A stretch of 64,000 bases of DNA from Coenobita brevimanus (Eukaryota > Arthropoda > Malacostraca > Decapoda > Coenobitidae): the NCBI GenBank assembly GCA_032717465.1, contig CM064666.1:17764336-17828335 (forward strand), written 5' to 3'. The notes below the pieces were generated by a model, which saw nothing but the letters and a program-made list of their open reading frames with translations, did not search any database and was not told the DNA's origin. Positions 38,501 through 49,070 of this stretch are shown one piece after another. The translations under genes and the position numbers were made by a program. Position 1 is the first letter of the stretch. Every line of letters begins with the position of its first letter.

Positions 38501-39265
38501 CTAGTAAAACAATTAACTCTGAGCCCTTGGCCACCCCGTTTGGGATACATGGCATCTGGCAATGAATGAATGAATGAAAATCAATCCCTTCATATGCAGC
38601 TGGCTATCAGCACTGCCAAAAACCTTCCAGCTCTGATCAGTGTTGTTTTATTTGATACTGATAACTGATAATGCTTACTATTTGTTTACTTTAACCAGGA
38701 ATAAAAACGGCCATCTCTCAATGCTCAACACTGAGCTGTAAAGAGAGATTTACACTACTGTAGAAAATGGGTGTTTTTTTCTTTCTTAATGTATGGAAGA
38801 AGGAACCAAAGACCAGCAGCCTGTAAACTGTTCCCTCCAAGAAAAAACAAAACCAAGATAACAAAGAGCCAAATTCAAGATCCACCATCAAGTTACAGAC
38901 ATTATGCAGGCTGCAGCCATTACAATGTATTATTCTGTCACTGAAGTATTGGTAACAGGCTGCAAAAGGACAAATGAAAAAAAGCTCTGCCTATTTAAAA
39001 TGAATGAACTATTGTACACTGAAGTGAAAAACAAAAAGTAGGGTCATGACCGCCCACGCCTCTCCTGTCTCTGCCTACACCTGTGCCAATATCCCTCCAG
39101 TATTTAAACCAGGCGCCTGTGAGTGTTTTGGTGAGATATATGCGTGACATACCTGGCCACCAGCATGATGGTCCTGATGGGGTCCCTGGCGATGGTGATG
39201 GAGAACATAGCCAGGGGCGGACCAAACGCCAGCAACCCACATCCGAAGAACTGGGCCAGCGTCAT
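29320..39265 (-). CDS. aph-1: Aph-1, gamma-secretase subunit (complete coding region, 5 exons)
   Basis: Aph-1 is the multipass scaffold subunit of gamma-secretase, together with presenilin, nicastrin and Pen-2, in ER and plasma membranes, where it supports intramembrane cleavage of Notch and other substrates. Coding exons on the minus strand are 39265-39153, 34225-34106, 33082-32982, 31119-30869 and 29502-29320. All have GT-AG ends and the phases 2, 2, 1, 0 fit exactly, giving 255 aa, close to known family lengths. The N-terminus MTLAQFFGCGLLAFGP matches the family start. The TM4 GxxxGxxxG motif is present as G114, G118 and G122. The two conserved histidines are H163 (LLHVFWGVLFF) and H189 (CHFIASG). 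Seven membrane segments are expected and hydrophobic runs fit this. The C-terminal tail is Pro/Ser-rich. Intron 1 (about 4.9 kb) holds the antisense LINE-4. The call is firm. Expression is not shown by sequence. Confidence 0.96.
29553..29740 (-). mobile_element. tRNA-derived SINE-C with GGAAGGGCATCCGG core
   Basis: The minus strand opens with GTTGCTCAGTGCGTTAGAGC (box A) and GGGATCGAATCCAC (box B), then the body motif GGAAGGGCATCCGG, a sequence I recall from SINEs of several invertebrates. It sits in aph-1 intron 4, immediately upstream of exon 5. No target duplication is obvious. Confidence 0.75.
29748..29790 (-). mobile_element. LINE-4 3' tip with (GATA)n tail
   Basis: Only the last bases of the LINE-4 3' end (GAGGCATCTGGCAATAGA on minus) and its (GATA)n tail are present. 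This shows how the TCTATC microsatellites of the window arise from LINE tails. Confidence 0.6.
29858..30190 (+). mobile_element. Tigger-like DNA transposon fragment B
   Basis: It begins CAGTAAAACCTCACTATAAT right after a TA dinucleotide, as in Tc1/mariner-Tigger elements. A related copy in the other orientation spans about 42997-44266 and ends GTGAGGTTTTACTG. It is non-coding. Part of a MITE-2-like sequence lies inside. Confidence 0.5.
30361..30615 (-). pseudogene. LINE-4 3'-end fragment in aph-1 intron 4
   Basis: The minus strand encodes MERMEGERLTKRVYVSEVEG and on to RWRDGVERYMREGGFSWEQG, ending FVCGHPKRD at a stop, then a short TAGA-type tail. It is 5'-truncated. Its frame is intact over about 70 codons. 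Confidence 0.8.
30869..31119 (-). CDS. aph-1: aph-1 coding exon 4
   Basis: Encodes residues 112-195, with the GLGFGIISG helix motif and both conserved histidines (H163, H189). The acceptor is TTTTTACAG and the donor GGAATT/GTGAGT. A (CA)n tract lies about 85 bp into the following intron. Confidence 0.96.
32982..33082 (-). CDS. aph-1: aph-1 coding exon 3
   Basis: Encodes residues 78-111 (RFLWFLLIQKAEGGLKKVSD to ILAY), the hydrophilic loop before TM4, equivalent to the KKADEGL loop of animal Aph-1. The donor is TATG/GTGAGG. Confidence 0.95.
33217..33560 (-). pseudogene. LINE-4 3'-end fragment upstream of aph-1 exon 3
   Basis: Minus-strand remnant with the GGCATCTGGCAATAGATAGA end, more decayed than the copies at 30361 and 52214. 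The interrupted frame contains the RGRPRMR-like region. Confidence 0.65.
33826..34088. repeat. AT-rich (AAATAAATAATGGTA)-type tandem repeat next to aph-1 exon 2
   Basis: Irregular tandem AAAT/AATA units with GGTA interruptions. On the gene strand this is a T-rich tract starting about 18 bp after the exon 2 donor. Confidence 0.85.
34106..34225 (-). CDS. aph-1: aph-1 coding exon 2
   Basis: Encodes residues 38-77 (SAFFWLLALLLSSILYVAVT through VLFQELF), covering membrane segments 2 and 3. The acceptor is TCTGTCTTTCCAG and the donor CTTCAG/GTTAGT. An AT-rich repeat tract starts about 18 bp after the donor. Confidence 0.95.
34850..35165 (+). other. Region upstream of LINE-4, possibly its 5' leader
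   Basis: Contains TTAGG-like motifs (AGGTTAGGTTAG around 34955) and homopolymer runs. An in-frame stop at 35151-35153 marks the upstream limit of the LINE-4 frame. I could not define the element's 5' end. Confidence 0.35.
35166..38165 (+). pseudogene. LINE-4: almost intact endonuclease-reverse transcriptase ORF with one TGA
   Basis: One frame runs from the stop at 35151 to TAG at 38163-38165, broken only by a TGA at 37272-37274. The N-terminal part is an AP-type endonuclease: LRVGTWNVRGVN, LTETKW, VYAPTED, LLIGDMNGKVGN, IDYVCVDERM and SDHHLV. The reverse transcriptase follows, with LGKAPGIDGMCGEMLRYGGE, EEQGGFGKGKGC, motif A FVDLERAYDRMD, motif B LKQGCVVSP, then the TGA, LFDIYMDGVV, motif C LLFADDAVLL and FKCLGSVMSKDG. 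The C-terminal region ends WRRFVCGHPLRH. A (GATA)-rich tail begins within 15 bp of the stop, so there is almost no 3' UTR. Domain order and tail suit the RTE clade (inference). It lies antisense in aph-1 intron 1. The coding strand is very purine-rich, which opens long false frames on the other strand. Confidence 0.9.
38166..38200. repeat. (GATA)n tail of LINE-4
   Basis: Imperfect GATA units follow the LINE-4 stop codon directly. Confidence 0.85.
38465..38580 (+). mobile_element. LINE-4-related 3' end, variant tail (GAAT)n
   Basis: GGTTGGTGGAGGATTAGTGC, a GGCCACCCCG-like end and GGCATCTGGCAATGAATGAA show a 3' tip related to LINE-4 with a different tetranucleotide tail. The same variant recurs at 59082-59190 with a (GACA)n tail. 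Confidence 0.65.
39153..39265 (-). CDS. aph-1: aph-1 coding exon 1
   Basis: Encodes residues 1-37 (MTLAQFFGCGLLAFGPPL through RTIMLVA), the first membrane segment. The donor is GGCCAG/GTATGT. The ATG at 39265-39263 is chosen because the reading matches the Aph-1 N-terminus. An upstream in-frame ATG would add residues unlike the family. Confidence 0.95.
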
Positions 39266-39429
39266 CCTGCCTCCTGTGGCCTCACCCTTCCCACACAACC
39301 CTGTCTTAGGTCACACCCTGCCCCTCAGCCACACCCCACACCCCTCACACTAATATTTTGCCTCCAAGAGAAAACACAGAGCTGATGTGAGTCACGATCA
39401 ACACAGTTCCTCTGCTTCTTGTTGACACT

Positions 39430-39490
39430 CAGGCTTCTCCACCAATCACCTGTGAGGCGCGTACTGAGGCTTCACGTTCCACCCAATCAC
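39430..39490 (-). promoter_or_regulatory. Possible aph-1 promoter region with two CCAAT-type boxes
   Basis: ATTGG on the gene strand occurs twice (plus-strand CCAAT at 39441 and 39483), about 180-220 bp before the start codon. No TATA box is seen. An untranslated first exon further upstream cannot be excluded. Confidence 0.25.
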
Positions 39491-40024
39491 ATGCACCATT
39501 GCTTTCTGTGACTTAGCTGTCAAACTTACCGCCAAAATCAAAATAATGTACTGGCCTGTATAATTCATACCAAACATTTTTCTGTCAGTGACCACCATTA
39601 TCGTTTTGATAATGTGAGTGAAATGAAGACTAATAAGAAGTAAAGAGATAAACATTCTCAATGAACCACTTCCCTGCAATTACAACTTTTCTATTCTATT
39701 ACCTCTATCATCACACTTTTATTCATTTAAAGAGATCCATCGCGATGGTAAAAATCTGTAAATACAGCTTATATACCACATGATCTTCTTTTCTAGTGCC
39801 TCTGCAGCACATCAAGCTCTCCTACACATCTCTACATATGATTTTTCACATTTTGCAGGTAAACCGGAATTACTATAACACTACTGGAACACAGATCTCA
39901 GTGTATAACAAGGTCCCTTTAGTTTGACCTCTCAGTTTACCTGCTTTGAAAGTCATAATTCATCACAATATGCAATGCCCTAATGCTCCCTGTTGGGAAC
40001 ACCTCAACAGGGGATACCTCCAGG

Positions 40025-40340
40025 CTTCTTTCTTTGTACATACTTCTCTGACTCTCCCGTCACTGTCACTCTTCCTCCTCTTCCCTCTCTTAACAATACC
40101 TCCCTAACTCTCCCGTCACTGTCACTCTTCCTCCTCTTCCCTCTCTTACTAATACCTTGCTCACTTTCCTGTCACAGCTCCTGCTCTTCCCTCTCTCACC
40201 GATACCTCCCTCACTCGTCACTACTCTTCCTTCTCTCACTACTACCTCCCTCACTCTCCTGCCACTGCTCCTCTTCATTCTCTCACCAGTACCTCTCAAT
40301 CTCCCATCTCTGCTCTTCCATCTTCCTTCTCTCACTAATG
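40025..40340. repeat. Degenerate pyrimidine-rich tandem repeat, unit about 55-60 bp
   Basis: Units contain CTCCCGTCACTGTCACTC, TTCCCTCTCTTAC-like sequence and AATACCTCCCT, repeated about five times with growing divergence. The open frames crossing it are repeat artefacts. Confidence 0.7.
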
Positions 40341-41772
40341 TAATGTTCAACTTTATTCTTGCATACCACACACAGCCAATATTACCTTCACTGTCACTTT
40401 CAACCAGTTTCTTTAGGACCTGTATAATTTCAATGCATCACTCTTTATCCATTTAGTAATTCCACAGTCCACCCATGTAGCATAAACTACAATAAATAAA
40501 AGTTGTTAATGTTATTGCTTAACCCCAGTCTGTCTGGCCAAGCAGACCTGTCAATCACAGGTTAACAACAGCTTATGTGTGGTCATCCTTACATGTCCCG
40601 TACAGTACATACACCATGTAGGAATAAAGGCACCCTCTTGTAGTAGACAGTACCTCATCCAGGTTATACCAAGGTCCTTCCCCATAGCAAGGTGCAGGGA
40701 AATACAAAGAGATTTGGCTCTCGGATGGATGCCGCAGCTGCTTCGCTCTATCCAAGGTACAACGACTAATAATTAAATGTGACTTGGCCTGAGTTCAATG
40801 CCTGAAAGCTATGGCTGAGAAAGTGCTGGAAAGGGTTCCCTTCATGTGATGGCACTGATATATCTAGGTGGATCAGGTGCCCAGTTATACAACCATCACT
40901 CAACTCTATCCCTACCCTCCAAAAGGAGGATGACAAACCACAGGAGAAGGGCAGTTTCAGCCTGCAGTGCACTAAGTTAAAGTTCAGATGAGTCCGGGGC
41001 AACCACAACACCAAAATCAAAGGAATTTCAATAAAAGTCAAAGGTATAATTATATATATAGATATATATTATTTATTTGTGACACATGACATAAATAACC
41101 CACACATATATTTGTTATTTGGTCTTTGTGACATTATACACTACCATCCCTCATCCCTTACCAATACCTATGTCACCTTGGGATGCGAGGACACAAAGTA
41201 AGTGATACACAAGGCTTCCCAGCATCTGGTCCTTAGTGAATTATACTGGCACATTATACATACATTTTCTTGCATGTTATGTATGTTGCTTTTTTACTGA
41301 AAATGTTTGCACTAATAACACACAAGAGAATACCAAGGTGTAACGATGTGCAAAATAAATCACTATGGAAAATATGCTATGAAGGCTTCATAACCACTTG
41401 GAGTACTATACAACCCATATTCTCATGGGTTTAGTAGGCTCCTTTCCACCTCTTCCTTACCAGTTTGTTTATGGATATGGCATGCTGATATTCTCTTAAA
41501 TATATACTGTATATTAAATGTGCAGGTATATGGTATTAGAGGTATATAAATAACAAAGAAGAGATTAGTAAAGTGTTATATACAGTACAAAATAAACTGT
41601 TAAGGAAGAGGTGTTGGAAAGCCTCAAAACCTAAAGGAATACAGCCCCTTTCTCACTACTGTACTATACATACAAAAATATGGAGCATTCACTGGTGCTG
41701 CTTCAGTCAGAATAATCATACAAATCACATCAGCACACAGATTATTTGAGGCATTGTAAGCATGATGTGGAA

Positions 41773-41934
41773 CAGGGATTACTCCCCGAGCTAGACCTCA
41801 TCAGATCATATAGCCCTGCTAGGGTTACAAGAGAGCACTACCCCTCGCAGCACAGCAGCCACCAGGCAAGGCGCGAACTCTCAACTTCACGATTACGAGC
41901 CCAAAACCCAACCACTGAGCTACCGCGCTCCCCC
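41773..41934 (-). mobile_element. tRNA-derived SINE-B, copy 3
   Basis: Same head and body as the copies at 5597 and 18873 (minus-strand TAGCTCAGTGGTTGGG box A region). It is flanked by the exact 10-bp target duplication TGATGTGGAA at 41763-41772 and 41935-41944. Confidence 0.88.
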
Positions 41935-41980
41935 TGATGTGGAAAAGCAGAAATGGTAACACCCAATCTCAAATCACATA

Positions 41981-42856
41981 CAGTAATCACTCTAATATCC
42001 GGACGCCCAATAACCGAACATCCCCACTAACCGAACCTTATCGTCCTGGGATCAAACATTCCCAAAATGGTCCGAAAATCCAAAAAAATTGGAAAAAAAA
42101 ATCGATTTTTTGCCGTCCGTAATTTGAACTTGCCGCGCGCGCCACGTGAGAGCATTGTTTTGGTTCGTCATTCCTCCGACGTCCGATAGAGCGCCGCTGC
42201 ATCCTCCCCACTTCCCGCCTGTCTCTCACCGCGACAAGACCTGCACTGTTCGCCATGACTTCTGTGTGTTAGTGACTAAGTTCAGTGCAAGACTTCAGGA
42301 AGAGTGTAGTGCAAGTGCTTCAGGAAATCGTTCTTACTGTCAGAGTCCGAGAGGAGGCGGTTATTCATCGAGGTGGCCAGGGACTTGCTGTAAGTAGCCA
42401 GAATGTTTCATGTTGTACTATTTTCCATACTATATTTACCAGAATGTTTGTATTTTTTCCCATACTATACTTACCAGAAAGTGTCATACTGTACTTCTTT
42501 CCATACTAAACTTACCTCATGCATGTGCAGTAGGAATGTTTTTCAGAGTTCGGTTAGGTTCGGTTAGGTTAGGTTCGGTTAGAGTCCATAAGTACCAGAA
42601 TGTTTATTAATGTATGAACATACTTCTAAACCCACATTTTATGTTTCTATTGCATTTATTTCAGTCATTTATGTGCCTTATTGGTGTGATTTGGGTGTTA
42701 AATAGGTGCTATGCATGTCCGGAGGAAGTTGTATAGGTGTTTCTCTGTGTTAGGGTCCGTAAGTACAAGTCCATAAGCTGGGGCCCAATATCCGGACGAA
42801 ACCAATATCCGAACCTACCGATGGCTCTATTGATCCGGATATTGGAGGGGTTACTG
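41981..42856. mobile_element. Tigger-like DNA transposon A, non-autonomous, TA duplication
   Basis: The ends are inverted repeats: CAGTAATCACTCTAATATCC on the left and, at the right, the reverse complement of CAGTAACCCCTCCAATATCC. TA flanks both sides (41979-41980 and 42857-42858), the target duplication expected for the Tc1/mariner superfamily. The 876-bp interior has a GC-rich stretch (GCCGCGCGCGCC near 42133) that looks like a leader, but no transposase frame remains. TTAGG/TTCGG motifs lie at 42549-42583. Confidence 0.85.
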
Positions 42857-43502
42857 TACTGTACTTCCATGTGTAGGGGCTAACTACCACAGTTTTGTTT
42901 GTTCGTTTATAAAGGTTCCAACACACTTGCATGCATTGGCCTTGGTTACTAAATGGCAGCTGTCCACAGTGCTTCATCTAGTACAGTACATTTAAGAGTA
43001 AAGTAAAACTTCAATTTAACGTACCTCAAGAGACCAGATATCAGATTTAACTCGTTAACTGCTCTATACAGCCTGGGCTGTTCCGAGTGCGACTGCTCAA
43101 TACAGCCCTGGCTGCGCAGATGAACTTCGAATATAGTGTCATGGTGACCAAGGCCAACCCATGCACGAATGTTTCAGCCTTCAAAACCGAAACCGAAACC
43201 GAAACACAAAACAAAAACCATACATTCCAATAGGGAATCAGACACTTTGATGTTCATCCATGGCTTTACCAAGGTAAATATTGAGCTAATATTTCGTTAC
43301 TATATACTTTGGCATGTGTTCTCTCAATTCCTAAGACAAAATTTGGCCTTTGGGAAATTTTATTTTTTACTCCTAGGTCTGCACACCACGGACACCTCCA
43401 AAAAACCGCCATGAGCAGTTAACGGGTTGATGAACCTACGAAGTCACTGGACTTTGGTTGGCTATAATGAACAATGTTCATTAAATGAGGCACAATGGGT
43501 TG

Positions 43503-44030
43503 CATTCATTTATTCATTCATCATCCAATCCTACATTGCCCCATGAGGAGCGTAGGAGCCCAGGGTTAGGCAAGTCGGTCCCGACATTTAAGATGAGAGT
43601 GACCAGCCTCACTCATCCCTGAGTGGCATTATATGAACAACAAACCCCAACCAGCCCTTGGATGCAAACCCCCACCGGCCTAATCCGACTGGAGTGCCGT
43701 AATTACCCACTAAACCACCAGGCGCCAAAATTTGGTTATATGGTTACCACCCAGCATTGTAAATTGTTTCCTGGTGTACAGGAAACCATTTAGCTTGTCA
43801 CTCAGTGTAGAGTCACCCACAAGCAGAAGGATGAGGAAAGAATGAAGGAAAGACAGACAGAAGAGGGAGTGTAAAGTCAACCATAGGCAAAAGGACAAGG
43901 AAAGAATGAAGGAAAGAGAGTCAGAAAAAGATGGAAGGAAAGAAGGATGGAAGAGAGGAAAGAGCAGGCACCTGAGTGCAGCACTATATCGAGTGAGTGG
44001 ATGGTGAGCGCCCCCACCTACCACAATGGG
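43503..44030 (-). mobile_element. Composite retroposon E copy with 13-14 bp target duplication
   Basis: About 528 bp. On minus it starts GTAGGTGGGGGCGCTCACCA and ends in an ATGA-type tail. The flanking duplication is CACAATGGGTTGCA on both sides. It is inserted in Tigger-like fragment B (about 42997-44266), so it is younger than that element. Confidence 0.85.
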
Positions 44031-44663
44031 TTGCAATACATATATTTCATGAAGAAGTGCAATGACAAGGATGTGAAATAAACTGCAAAAGGATGAAATT
44101 ATGGACCAAGTTAGCATACAATGGGAATAATTTTCATATTTAGTACTCATTTTCAAACACATGCTTGAAATCCAATCTCAGGAGAGACCATTGAATACAA
44201 CTGATTTTTTACTTTACCAGATCAGGCTTCCCCCAGATTAGTCTGTCTGCGTGAGGTTTTACTGTGGATGACCAGCCTGCTTACTTCCCTTGATGCCATT
44301 ATATGAGCACAAATCCTCCACTCACCACTTTGGGATCAAACCTATGGAAGGCTGTCACTTCAACTGGGGTGTCCTAACCACCAGGCTATTCTTACTATTT
44401 TTCATATGCAGTCTTTGATTAAAGTCTAGGATATGTGCTGGAAGAATGCAGTTTTAAATGGTCTCTTAAAGAAACCAATTTTTTTTTTTTTCTTTTGTAG
44501 AAACAGACACAGGGACACACTGCTCTCTTAATTACATCACCAGGAAAGAATTATCATCTGCTTCCCAGAGATGTACTTTTCATTAAATTCTTGCCATCTC
44601 ATGGTGATATTATTTGTCTGATGAGACTTTTCAAATTTAAGTGGTTAGAATTACTGGTTAGAA

Positions 44664-45135
44664 TTTAAAGGTTGGTGGGGGTGCTCACCATCCACTCACT
44701 CGATGTAGTGCTGCTCTCGGATGCCTGCCCTTTCCTCTCTTCCTTCCTTCCTTTCCATCCTCCCTCTTCTGCCTTTCCTTCCTTCATTCATTCTTTCCTC
44801 TTCCTTCTGTCTACAGGTGATTCTACACTAAGTGACAAGCCAAATGGTTTCCTGTACACCAGGAAACCATTTACTATGCTGGGTGGTAACCATATAACCA
44901 AATTATGGTGCCTGGTGGTTTAGTGGACAATTAAGGCGCTCCAATCAGACTGAGCCTGTGTAGGTTTACATCCAACGGGTAGTTGGGGTTTATTGCTAAC
45001 GTAATGCCACTCAGGGATGAATGAGGCTGATCACTCTCATCTTAAATGTCAGGTTCAACTTGCCTAACCCCAGGTTCCTACGCACCTCATGGGGCAACAC
45101 AGGATTAGATGATGAATGAATGAATGAATGAAAAT
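44664..45135 (+). mobile_element. Composite retroposon E copy
   Basis: Plus orientation: GGTGGGGGTGCTCACCATCC, a pyrimidine-rich TTCCTTCC block, the perfect hairpin (AAATGGTTTCCTG / CAGGAAACCATTT), the tRNA-like part GCCTGGTGGTTTAGTGG and a GATGAATGAATG tail. Confidence 0.8.
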
Positions 45136-47395
45136 TACTGCAACCTCACAAAAAGCGATTCTTTCCAAGTTGCTCTGAATCCCTTGGTAGCAGCCTGGTT
45201 AAGTTGAAAAACATATCATTGTGATGAAAGGGTTAGCACTGAGGGTAATATTAGCATCACAGAAACACAGACAGCATTTTCAGGCATTCACTTTCTTCCC
45301 GGTACATTTTCTATTTCATGCTCACAATGCCTCATTTACCTTGAGAATCCATGTCTCTATCATCTATTTTGCTAGAGATTTCACCTTTTTCTAACAAGGC
45401 AGCTGAACAATGGAAGAACTGTGAGACTTGAATGTTTGTCACTATGTTGTAACTTTTACTCTGTATGGACGATAAATTTTCCCTTCAGTACAATCATGCC
45501 TTCCATCCTAGGACTGTTTACTAAATGGCATAGGAGTCTTTCCAGCACCTCTTCCTTAGCAATATAATTTTCATATTAGATCCCAACCTCCTCTTACATG
45601 CTACAGTACTTATAGCATTATAATATGGACACAGTTCACATAATTTACATGATGATACTAAGGTGTAATAAGCAAAATAAATTGCTAGGGAAGAAGTGCT
45701 GAGCTATTTAAAGTATATCCCCTATTCTTTTTACCATTTATTCTGGGTAGAAGAGATTGATCATACTGAGTGTTTTCCTTTCAGTCCAATCAAGCCACTT
45801 CATTTCATTCTTACTGCCCACCCATCTACAGCCTAATGTCTTCATCTCAGAGGGGGTGGCCATATACAAATTCCACGTCCTTGATGCCTATGAGTTACCT
45901 AGTACCTTTTGTACGCCTTCTATGTTATTTATACTTTCCCAATACATTTATATTTAGCTGCAATAATAAACTAGAAAAGAAGGGGGGATATGAAGCCCCC
46001 TTTGCTGATGAGAATATAAGCCCAAGTCATCCTGTCATCTACCATCATGCTGCCTTTTTCCAACTCACACCACCCTCATTCATCTACCTCTCTACCCCCT
46101 CCCTCCACCTTGATCATCCTCTCAATCTTCCTCGTTTAGAGATATATTACACTGAAGGAGCTACAAACAGTTTCCATTAACACCTCATTAGGGCCTTTTT
46201 TTCCCTTCAGTGATGTCCATTTTTTCCTTCACTGTGATGTCTTTTTTCTTATATTCTTGCCCATCAGATAATTCTGTTCAACTCTGAAACAAGCCTCTTG
46301 CACTGAAGGAATTATTAGGATCATCATCATCATCATCATCATCTTCACCACCACCACCACCATTACCTATTTCTTTAAAAAGAAAGGGGTAGAGGGGGGC
46401 TAGGACTTATATTGTAGTGGGTTTGCTTTCCTTTGACAAAAATCTCAAACTCCTTTTCATTCAGTCCCTTATCCCTGAGGTCACACACTACGATCTCATA
46501 CCAGGTCTTTTTTGGTCTGCCTCTAACATCCCTACCCCCGATGTTCACACTTCTCACACTCTGCACCTAACAGTCATCCTCTATCCCAAACCATCAAAAT
46601 CTACCTCTCCTCATCAGATCACCAAGACACTCCAGTCCCATCCTTCCTCTCAGCTTTTCATCTCATCCTTCATTTTACCCTATTTGACCAACTTATGACA
46701 AACCATTTTAGTCAAACTTATTCACTACAACTAAAAAATAAATTAACTTACATAAATCATCACTAGTGTTTTTCACTGCAGTACCACAACACCAAGCAGT
46801 ATCACAAACAGAAGTTCACCGGCAGTCCCCTGCCAGCAATATGTTTACACACTTCACATTCTTCCCCCATCAGATATTAATGTTACTTATACTTTTTGGA
46901 AAATATTTAGCAGAAGCCACAAACGGAATTCAAATGTTTTGAAGTATTTTCTGTTTATATCTCATCACTTGCCAACACTTTTCTTCTACGGCAATTCTGT
47001 CACAAATGACCCCTGGGATTATTATTGAACCCCAGGGAGAATTAATGGTCTCAAGGGGTGGGAAGAAGTTAATCTGCAACGGAAGTGTCAGAAGAAAAGT
47101 GCCAGCAAATGGTGAGATATAAACTGAAAACACTTCACACTACTTGAATTCCATTTGTGGCTCCTGCTAAATATTTACCTACTTTTCTGCTGTGTACTTC
47201 ATACTATCTCATATACAAATTTTTTTCATGTAACACTTTAAATAACCTAAAACTCAAGGAAAGTGTTGATGAACTTCCTTGTGGCAGTACAGAAAAAGAT
47301 GGCCTACAATTCCACTATCTCTACTTCAGATTTAGGGCATGACTTTCACTTTTTTCCCTGATGCATGAAATCAATAGGACTCATGCATGGACAGA
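45136..47395. other. No gene recognised; scattered repeat remnants
   Basis: Contains a MITE-1 copy (45525-45715), a minus-strand LINE-4 remnant (about 46030-46135), (TCA)n and (CCA)n at 46320-46365 and a LINE-5 end (46430-46690). The rest is unassigned AT-rich DNA. Confidence 0.5.
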
Positions 47396-47400
47396 GAAAA

Positions 47401-47660
47401 ATACCAAGCCTCTCTCAGCTTAGCAATATCGGCCAGCAGAGGGAAGTGGGATATTGGAGAGGTGAAACATTAAGGCAAAGAAACATACCAAGAAACATAC
47501 CAATACTCTCTTGGCTTAGCAATATCAGCCACCAAAGGAAAGCAAGAAGTAGAAGAGGTGAAATATTAGGACAAAGCAACATATCGAGCCTCTCTCAGCT
47601 TAGCAATATCAGTCAGCAAAAGAAAATGTGAAGCAGCAGAGGTACGGCATTAGGCAACAT
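47401..47660. repeat. 84-bp tandem repeat, three copies
   Basis: Copies at 47401-47484, 47497-47580 and 47581-47660, the first two separated by a 12-bp partial repeat. Each contains CAGCTTAGCAATATC or a close variant. Since 84 is divisible by three, an open frame of 88 codons with a 28-residue period crosses it. Confidence 0.85.
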
Positions 47661-48880
47661 GTAAAAAATATGAGAACAATACATTTCTCATAAAAATTAT
47701 CCTATTATAAAAAATAAGTTAACATGGTATTTCTCAATCATTATTGTTAGTATCAACAACATAAATGTATCATCTAATATTTGGTACAGTACTGCATGAA
47801 TTTATCAGTAGTCTTCTCTGGCAGCAACAGCACAAATGAACAGAAACAGAGTAATATTGTAAATTCTCATGCACACTCTTCAGTAAAAAATAAATTAACA
47901 TGGTGCTTCTCAGCAATACTCGTCATTGATGTAAAGTATCATCAGTGCAGACATAATACTGTAATGTATATTTCAACTGTAAATCAAGGTAAAATTCCAC
48001 CTCTTACTATTGTTCACTGACAAAAAATAAGACAACATGGTATTTGCCAATGTCTTCAGTCATGTCTAAAAGATAAAACATAAAAATAATAATTAACACA
48101 ATAATTCTATTTTCTTTACTACATTATCCCTCTCACTGTCAGGAAAACTCTAGTGAGTCATAGGAGCCTGAGTGTAAAAAATGTACAGGGCATTTGAAAA
48201 AAAAAAAAAAGTGGAAAGATGTGAAACATCCATTATTTCTGTTTTCTAACCTACAGCCTTTTCCTTCCCAGGTTCTGGTGATGGAATTATTATACCATAT
48301 AAATCTTGGTGCCACAACTACATGGTCATATGGTACAAAAAATATATATAGATACAGTATATAATAAAACAAATAAATATGTAAATAAGTAAATAAATCG
48401 TGCATACTAAATCAAAACTGATATCTCCATGTAAAACTAAAACTATAAATGACAACAAAAAAATAGATATCAATTACCTATACAAGGTGTAGGAAGCCTG
48501 CCCCCTTAAGAAAAACCAAAACATCATTACCATATATTCCATCCAATATAAATGAACCATAAGTTACCCACAAAAATGGTTTTCATAACAGAATAAGTCA
48601 AAATCAACCAATTCAGGCTCGAGACAAAAATCATACATAACGGTTCAAGATCAGTTCTGCCATGAGGTCAAAGTCCATACACTAATTGCACCTAAGGACC
48701 ATACCACATTGAGGATTATTAAGCACTCTGAGAGCAAGGGCACTGTCTATGGCACACACAAGAGCACCAGTGGACAACCAGTTAACCGTTACTCTCAGAC
48801 CTTTGTGTAAGCGACAGGCCAGCTCTAGAACTGACTTTCTCTGCCTGTATTTCCTACTATCTATGACCTCCAGTATCTTA
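47661..48880. other. AT-rich DNA, no gene recognised
   Basis: No splice-bounded frame or known motif seen on either strand. The 72-codon minus frame at 48682-48900 overlaps a dispersed repeat at its start and matches nothing I recognise. Confidence 0.4.
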
Positions 48881-49004
48881 AATGCAATGTATCCTGGCAT
48901 CTCAAAATGAACGAATCTTGAATTTGGCTCTCTGTTATTTCGTTTTTATTTTTTCTTGGAGGGAACAATCATGCGGGCTTCTGGCCTTTGGTTCCCTCTT
49001 CCTG

Positions 49005-49007
<3 letters not shown>

Positions 49008-49068
<61 letters not shown>
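49008..49068. repeat. (AC)n microsatellite
   Basis: Pure AC run of about 30 units following the dispersed repeat GGCTTCTGGCCTTTGGTTCC. Confidence 0.95.

Positions 49069-49070
<2 letters not shown>

Noticed and set aside
43710..44162. 150-codon minus frame sharing a C-terminal peptide (GGNHITK) with frames at 44672, 60353 and 62742
   Set aside because: The shared peptide comes from copies of a non-coding retroposon read in the same frame.
48682..48900. 72-codon minus frame starting MPGYIAFKILEV
   Set aside because: Its start lies in a dispersed repeat also present at 34300 and 2640. No splice partners or family match.
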